Below are positions 60,130 through 64,000 of a stretch of DNA of 64,000 nt, piece by piece. Source of the DNA: Candidatus Jettenia sp. (GTDB lineage: Bacteria > Planctomycetota > Brocadiia > Brocadiales > Brocadiaceae); the NCBI GenBank assembly GCA_021650895.1, contig CP091278.1:463659-527658 (forward strand), given 5' to 3'. The translations under genes and the position numbers were made by a program. The first letter of the stretch is position 1, and the number at the start of each line of letters is the position of its first letter. The notes beneath the pieces are model-generated. The model was not told the origin of the DNA. It searched no databases and was given only the letters and a program-made list of their open reading frames with translations.

Positions 60130-60232
60130 AAAATGATGAAACCGGACATCAGTAAGATAGAGTGGCACTGACAAGCTAGCTTGTCAGTGTTTATGTGAGC
60201 AATTCTGATTCGTTCTGTTCGGTTTCATTTTT
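60130..60232. repeat. ATGAAACCG inverted-repeat element with GCTAGC core
   Basis: GATGAAACCGGACA at the left and TGTTCGGTTTCATT at the right form the ends. CACTGACAAGCTAGCTTGTCAGTG in the middle is a perfect 24-bp palindrome. The end family is the same as at 44195-44323. Confidence 0.82.
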
Positions 60233-60510
60233 AGATTACTATATACTGATATTTTACTGAAATTGCAATACTTCCTGGTATATTTTTTCTAACCTTGTTG
60301 CGATTTTTAAAGTCCAAAATCGTTCTTTGGCATAATTATGGAAAGAATTGTTTCTATATAATTCCTTATTTAAATAAAGTTTTTCAATACATGCTATTCC
60401 ACACATGTTTTATTCATTATATCCCTTGACAAAAAACATCATATATATTAGAAATAAGGCTGTGCAAAGTTAGATGTTCATAAGAGATTTTTTGAAAGGT
60501 AGAAACTATT

Positions 60511-60678
60511 ATGAAAAAGAATGCTCCCAATGGCAGTATTGATATGTTCCATAAAATCGAGACCATTGAAAAGAAGGTTATGGATTTAAAATTATCTGTT
60601 CTCAAAAAACTCACTCCAACAGATAAAAAAGTTGTATCACTCAAGGGAATTCTTAAAGGTATAGATATTACCGATTAG
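60511..60678 (+). CDS. Small antitoxin-like protein (orphan)
   Basis: The 55-residue product begins MKKNAPNGSIDMFHKIETIE, has KKVMDLKLSVLKKLTPTDKK and ends SLKGILKGIDITD. The last part resembles the toxin-binding end of VapB-like antitoxins but stops before the usual acidic helix. It is one of few plus-strand genes here. A second, truncated copy follows at 60968. No toxin lies beside it. Confidence 0.6.
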   Translation: MKKNAPNGSIDMFHKIETIEKKVMDLKLSVLKKLTPTDKKVVSLKGILKGIDITD

Positions 60679-60714
60679 CAAAGTAAAAATATAGAATTAT
60701 GAATTTTGCGACCG

Positions 60715-60940
60715 ATTCCAGCGGGTTCAGGTTTGCAACCTGAACCCTACATTTATAATACCGATTCAACGTTAGTTCCTCCTGCCAGTATTTACAGATA
60801 ACCATACCCTATCTTCGGGATTCTTCACAACTCTTTGCATGGTGGATTGTCATGAATGAGATATATCTTCTGGAATATACAGTATGGCATAGCGCTATTA
60901 AAATTATGGATTCAGGTTGCAAACCTGAACCCGCGTAGGG
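60715..60940. repeat. GGTTCAGGTTTGCAACC element, about 220-bp form, second copy
   Basis: It is nearly identical to 58876-59091, from CAGCGGGTTCAGGTTTGCAA to GGTTGCAAACCTGAACCCGC. It lies between the two copies of the small plus-strand gene. Confidence 0.86.
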
Positions 60941-60967
60941 AGACTTTTTTAAAAGGTAGAAACTACT

Positions 60968-61144
60968 ATGAAAAAAAGTGCTCTCAATGGCAGTGTTAAT
61001 ATGCTCTACAAAATCGAGACCATTAAAAAGAAGGTTATGGATTTAAAACTATCTATTCTTCCATCGGGTTCAGGTTTGCAACCTGAACCCTATATTTGTA
61101 ATACTGATTCAACGTTAGTTCTTCCTGCTGGTATTTACAGATGA
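60968..61144 (+). pseudogene. Truncated copy of the small antitoxin-like gene
   Basis: MKKSALNGSVNMLYKIETIK and KKVMDLKLSIL match the gene at 60511 over 31 codons. After that the frame enters the GGTTCAGG element at about 61061 (PSGSGLQPEP) and continues to a TGA at 61142-61144. The 3' part with SLKGILKG is gone. It overlaps the end of the heparinase gene on the other strand. Confidence 0.75.
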
Positions 61145-63190
61145 CCATACCCTGTCTTCAGGATTCTTCACAACTCTCTGCATATCTGAAAAACCAAATT
61201 TTTTAACATTCGCCTTACCTGTATTTTTGATAGCTATGAGCGTCTCAAAAACACAAGACCCTTTCCATTCAATTCTGTTTACCATGGTTCTTATTTCTTC
61301 CTTGACATCGAAACGTTCTGATTGCCATCCTAAGATAGGCTTTAAACTTCCACTTATAATTTCAGTATTAAATTTATTATCAGTTTTTAAAATCATTCCC
61401 TTATCGTCATTCTTTATTTCCCATTCTCTTTCCTGTATTTTTGATACCAGGCAATCCTTAGAAAAATGAAAAAACTGTTCAATAACATGACTTTTCCTTG
61501 CGTTGATTTTATCGATAATCTTAAATATACCCTTTCTTTTATTAAAAAATATCCCTCTCCAATGAATTACAGGATCTTTAAGGCGGCTGTATCCATTATG
61601 TTCGCTCTTTATAAAATCATACCCTTCAGTAGATTCCCATTTAATAACCTTTACTTGTGCCTTTCTTAACCACATAAAATTACCACCAGAAACAGACTGA
61701 TCTTCTCCATCAATACGTATCGTATTATGTGCTGATGTGCCTTTAAAATAGTCTCGCCATTCTTGATGTGTATGATAGGAGTAAGTCCCAGGATCAACAA
61801 GAAATTTCTTACCACCTATAGATAAGGTAAAGCTCAGGGCATCACTGTGGCCGTGTGCGGCAATGCTGAGATACCCTAAAGGACCACAATCAAATATGGC
61901 TTTTACCTCATCTTCAGTATCATCATAAATACTTAGAATAAAATATCCACCTTTATAAAAGCTCTTTACAGGGGTAAAACTTTTCACCTCTATCGATCTA
62001 AATTGCTCATATCCGTCAATTCCTAACAACCAAAAAGATTTTTCATCAAACCTCCCTGCCCTTCTCTTAAAATCGCCTCTATTGAATATAACTGCGCCAG
62101 TTGCCAGGAGTGATTGGTATGAATTAAAATTTTTCTCATCTGATAATATAATAGCATATCCATCATCTGCATCGCCAATATTAGGCATATTGCCATGGAC
62201 ATCCATCATTGAAGCAATATACTCCATCATTCTTTCAATATGGTCCCAGTATTTTTGCGGAAAAATTATATCGTTTTTTTTGCTTAAGAGCCCTGCCAAA
62301 AGAAAAAAATCCAGTACAAATTGCTGATAAGAAATTGCCTGTTCTTTATTAACACCATCATCGTAATTCTGTTTCCCTATTTCATCTACAAGTATTTTAT
62401 AGCTTTTATCTCGCCATATCTTCGATTCCCTCTCAAATGGCCATATGATACTTGCAATAAATAATCCCGATGCTTCACCTATTAAGTGATTGTTTGCTGA
62501 CGAATATTGTGAAAGATTTTTATCTATGAATTTACAATGTTTAAAAATACAATCAATCCATCTTTCCCTCAGACCGGTCTCTATTTCTCCTAAAAAATTC
62601 CATATCCAGCTCCAGGAAATAAGACGTATAGCAAGTTCCAGAGAACTCGTCCAGTTTACCCCTTTAAGGTAAGGATTGCTCTCAATCCAGCTACTTATCT
62701 GCGAACAAACTTCTTCCTTATATAGTACATCCCCGGTTAAGTAATATATCTTTGCAAGTGTAATGAGATGTTGATGTCTATTCACTTCCCAGATGTATTT
62801 GATATTCCCTATACGGTTAAAGTCTTTAAAATCAATATCTTTGTAAAAAATAATTGATGATTCCTTCTTGTTCTTATAGTCGTAATGCCAGTTAATTTCT
62901 TTCCCAAAGAATTCCTTATCAAATGAAAAAAAAGAGAATTTATGTTCTAAAAGTATCTTCCCTTTATTCTGATCCAGTAAATTGTTCTCTTTTATAAATG
63001 AAATAATTTTCTCTCTATCCTTTAAATTTGTATACCGATGTATATTTAACGTTACTTCAGGAATATCTATCCTTATAGCGTTAAAGTATTTTTTCTCAGC
63101 AATCTTTTTGATTTCCTCTTTTATTCGATATCCTATTTCCAATGGAGACATCAATGTCAGTCTATTAATATACCAGTTAATTTTGCTCAT
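61115..63190 (-). CDS. Heparinase II/III family polysaccharide lyase-like protein
   Basis: The 691-residue protein begins INWYINRLTLMSPLEIGYRI. The N-terminal alpha/alpha toroid domain holds WTSSLELAIRLISWSW and SSANNHLIGEASGLFIASI. The C-terminal beta-sandwich follows from about residue 340, with LSIAAHGHSDALSFTLSIGG (catalytic His region), LVDPGTYSYH and GTSAHNTIRIDGEDQSV. Family members cleave uronic-acid glycans and are usual in exopolysaccharide loci. No signal peptide is evident. The last ~22 codons (MQRVVKNPEDRVWSSVNTSR) lie in the GGTTCAGG element shared with 58940-59010, so the natural C-terminus is uncertain. Confidence 0.88.
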   Translation of the reverse strand: MSKINWYINRLTLMSPLEIGYRIKEEIKKIAEKKYFNAIRIDIPEVTLNIHRYTNLKDREKIISFIKENNLLDQNKGKILLEHKFSFFSFDKEFFGKEINWHYDYKNKKESSIIFYKDIDFKDFNRIGNIKYIWEVNRHQHLITLAKIYYLTGDVLYKEEVCSQISSWIESNPYLKGVNWTSSLELAIRLISWSWIWNFLGEIETGLRERWIDCIFKHCKFIDKNLSQYSSANNHLIGEASGLFIASIIWPFERESKIWRDKSYKILVDEIGKQNYDDGVNKEQAISYQQFVLDFFLLAGLLSKKNDIIFPQKYWDHIERMMEYIASMMDVHGNMPNIGDADDGYAIILSDEKNFNSYQSLLATGAVIFNRGDFKRRAGRFDEKSFWLLGIDGYEQFRSIEVKSFTPVKSFYKGGYFILSIYDDTEDEVKAIFDCGPLGYLSIAAHGHSDALSFTLSIGGKKFLVDPGTYSYHTHQEWRDYFKGTSAHNTIRIDGEDQSVSGGNFMWLRKAQVKVIKWESTEGYDFIKSEHNGYSRLKDPVIHWRGIFFNKRKGIFKIIDKINARKSHVIEQFFHFSKDCLVSKIQEREWEIKNDDKGMILKTDNKFNTEIISGSLKPILGWQSERFDVKEEIRTMVNRIEWKGSCVFETLIAIKNTGKANVKKFGFSDMQRVVKNPEDRVWSSVNTSRKN

Positions 63191-63998
63191 GACTTGCGAT
63201 TTTAATCACCTTTAATTCATTGTCTTTATAAATCACTTCCCAATTTTCTATACGCACCCCATTCAGAATCTTTTTGACTACTGGTGGATTGGCTTTACTT
63301 TTTTCTCCTGGTATTAAAACATTTAAGTAATGGGTTTCTTTCTGAGGGGGGTTTTCTCTTAATTCAACCCGCCAGGAGCCAGACCATTTTTCTACATCAT
63401 CTTTCTTTGTTGTATCAGGCGGGTAATTTATTCCATTCACCTCAAATTCACGACCTTTACCACCCACGAGCCGAATATCAAAATCATCAGGTTGTACAAC
63501 ATAACACCAGAGTTTCCCACCATCGTTAACAATTGTTATAAGATTATCCTCTATCTTTGGCTTATTTATTGAATGGAGCAGCCATGTCTTCGCATACTCT
63601 TGCTTTGTTGAAATAACCTTATCAAATACCACGATAATTGGATGTTTCCAATTCTCAATTCTTTTAAGAAATACAAAGTATCTCTTAAATTGCCCGCATT
63701 TATGTGGACTATATGCACGGGTGGCATCACCTACTGCAAGGGCATAGTCTTCGTTATCTTCCAATAGCTGTGAATCTGTAACATGAAATGCCTTCCTTTT
63801 CAAGTCCTCTACATTATAAGGTTGTTCATGATGCCATTGACTGAACCGTTGACCACCATCATTAGACTTTACTTTATCCCATGTGGTAATTATTTCATTT
63901 GGATCATATATCAGGACAGTATTGTGTGCTATGGACCGGATATAGTAATTAAACCAGTGGGGGGAACCATACCAATCGTAATATCCACTATCAATAGC
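63177..63998 (-). CDS. Heparinase II/III-like protein, N-terminus beyond window edge
   Basis: The frame is open to the right edge (at least 273 codons). It reads AIDSGYYDWYGSPHWFNYYI, then RSIAHNTVLIYDPNE, the beta-sandwich core with the HNTV motif. VGDATRAYSP, FVFLKRIENWKHPIIVVFDK, KTWLLHSINKPKI and VEKWSGSWRVELRENPP follow. This is the C-terminal half of a heparinase II/III-like or related lyase. Its stop overlaps the next gene's start by 14 bp, so the two lyase-like genes are coupled. An apparent TTG start at 63803 is internal. Confidence 0.82.
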   Translation of the reverse strand, partial: AIDSGYYDWYGSPHWFNYYIRSIAHNTVLIYDPNEIITTWDKVKSNDGGQRFSQWHHEQPYNVEDLKRKAFHVTDSQLLEDNEDYALAVGDATRAYSPHKCGQFKRYFVFLKRIENWKHPIIVVFDKVISTKQEYAKTWLLHSINKPKIEDNLITIVNDGGKLWCYVVQPDDFDIRLVGGKGREFEVNGINYPPDTTKKDDVEKWSGSWRVELRENPPQKETHYLNVLIPGEKSKANPPVVKKILNGVRIENWEVIYKDNELKVIKIASHEQN

Positions 63999-64000
63999 AA

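Noticed and set aside
60417-60644. 75-residue minus-strand frame
   Set aside because: It is the antisense shadow of the 55-residue plus-strand gene at 60511-60678, which has a recognisable antitoxin-like end and a paralogue.

Overview
The window looks like chromosome of a Gram-negative bacterium of moderate-to-low GC, most likely a planctomycete of the anammox group (Brocadia/Jettenia-like). That assignment is inference. It rests on the gene repertoire (IspH-UbiA fusion, EF-P with a PGNW tip, large envelope-polysaccharide loci) and on the very dense population of short palindromic repeats between genes. No rRNA or marker gene is present to prove it. Almost all genes are on the minus strand.

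1-23 kb is a surface-polysaccharide locus broken up by repeats. It holds a glucose-1-phosphate cytidylyltransferase, an SDR epimerase/dehydratase, two zinc-ribbon sugar C-methyltransferases, an RmlC-like epimerase, an SDR oxidoreductase, a DUF4910 zinc peptidase-like protein, two GT2 glycosyltransferases, a hexapeptide acyltransferase and a small methyltransferase. It also holds a 1530-residue secreted beta-propeller/CBM protein and two decayed genes: a frameshifted DUF4038 lipoprotein and a GMC oxidoreductase remnant. Three places carry a pair of near-identical 14-bp palindromes of the type TGTGACATGTCACA, always 33-34 bp apart, and two of these are followed by an identical 18-bp promoter-like element. 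This looks like a regulon for the locus.

23.9-32.2 kb is a housekeeping block: TPR lipoprotein, polyprenyl diphosphate synthase, efp, hemW-like, a polyprenyl-phosphate-type GT2, folD, an IspH-UbiA fusion, a DUF502 membrane protein and a selenocysteine tRNA gene.

32.3-44.2 kb is an integrated mobile element of about 12 kb lying directly 3' of the tRNA-Sec gene. It has a tyrosine integrase, an excisionase-like HTH, a D12 adenine methylase with an internal HTH, a primase-helicase (Rep), a DUF3820 zinc protein, a MerR-like regulator, a RelE-type toxin-antitoxin pair, a possible small terminase and two cassettes of very small membrane proteins driven by duplicated promoters. Just 3' of rep is a striking 320-bp array of twelve AGTACGC iterons, six in each orientation and arranged as a mirror image around an AT-rich core. 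No capsid or tail genes are seen. Layout, size and the origin next to rep resemble phage-inducible chromosomal islands (phage satellites). This is the most novel part of the window.

44.3-49.4 kb holds chromosomal genes: speE/speD (polyamines), a murC-type ligase and cobB/cbiA. 51-64 kb is a second polysaccharide locus: a nucleotide-sugar dehydrogenase broken by one frameshift, a WecG/TagA glycosyltransferase, a WecB epimerase and two heparinase II/III-family proteins. It is interrupted at 55.5-61.1 kb by a toxin-antitoxin island (two TumE/TumA-like pairs, a PIN/HTH pair, a PIN/DUF2281 pair, a truncated PIN duplicate, an IS3 scrap and a carbamoyltransferase remnant) built up among MITE-like repeats.
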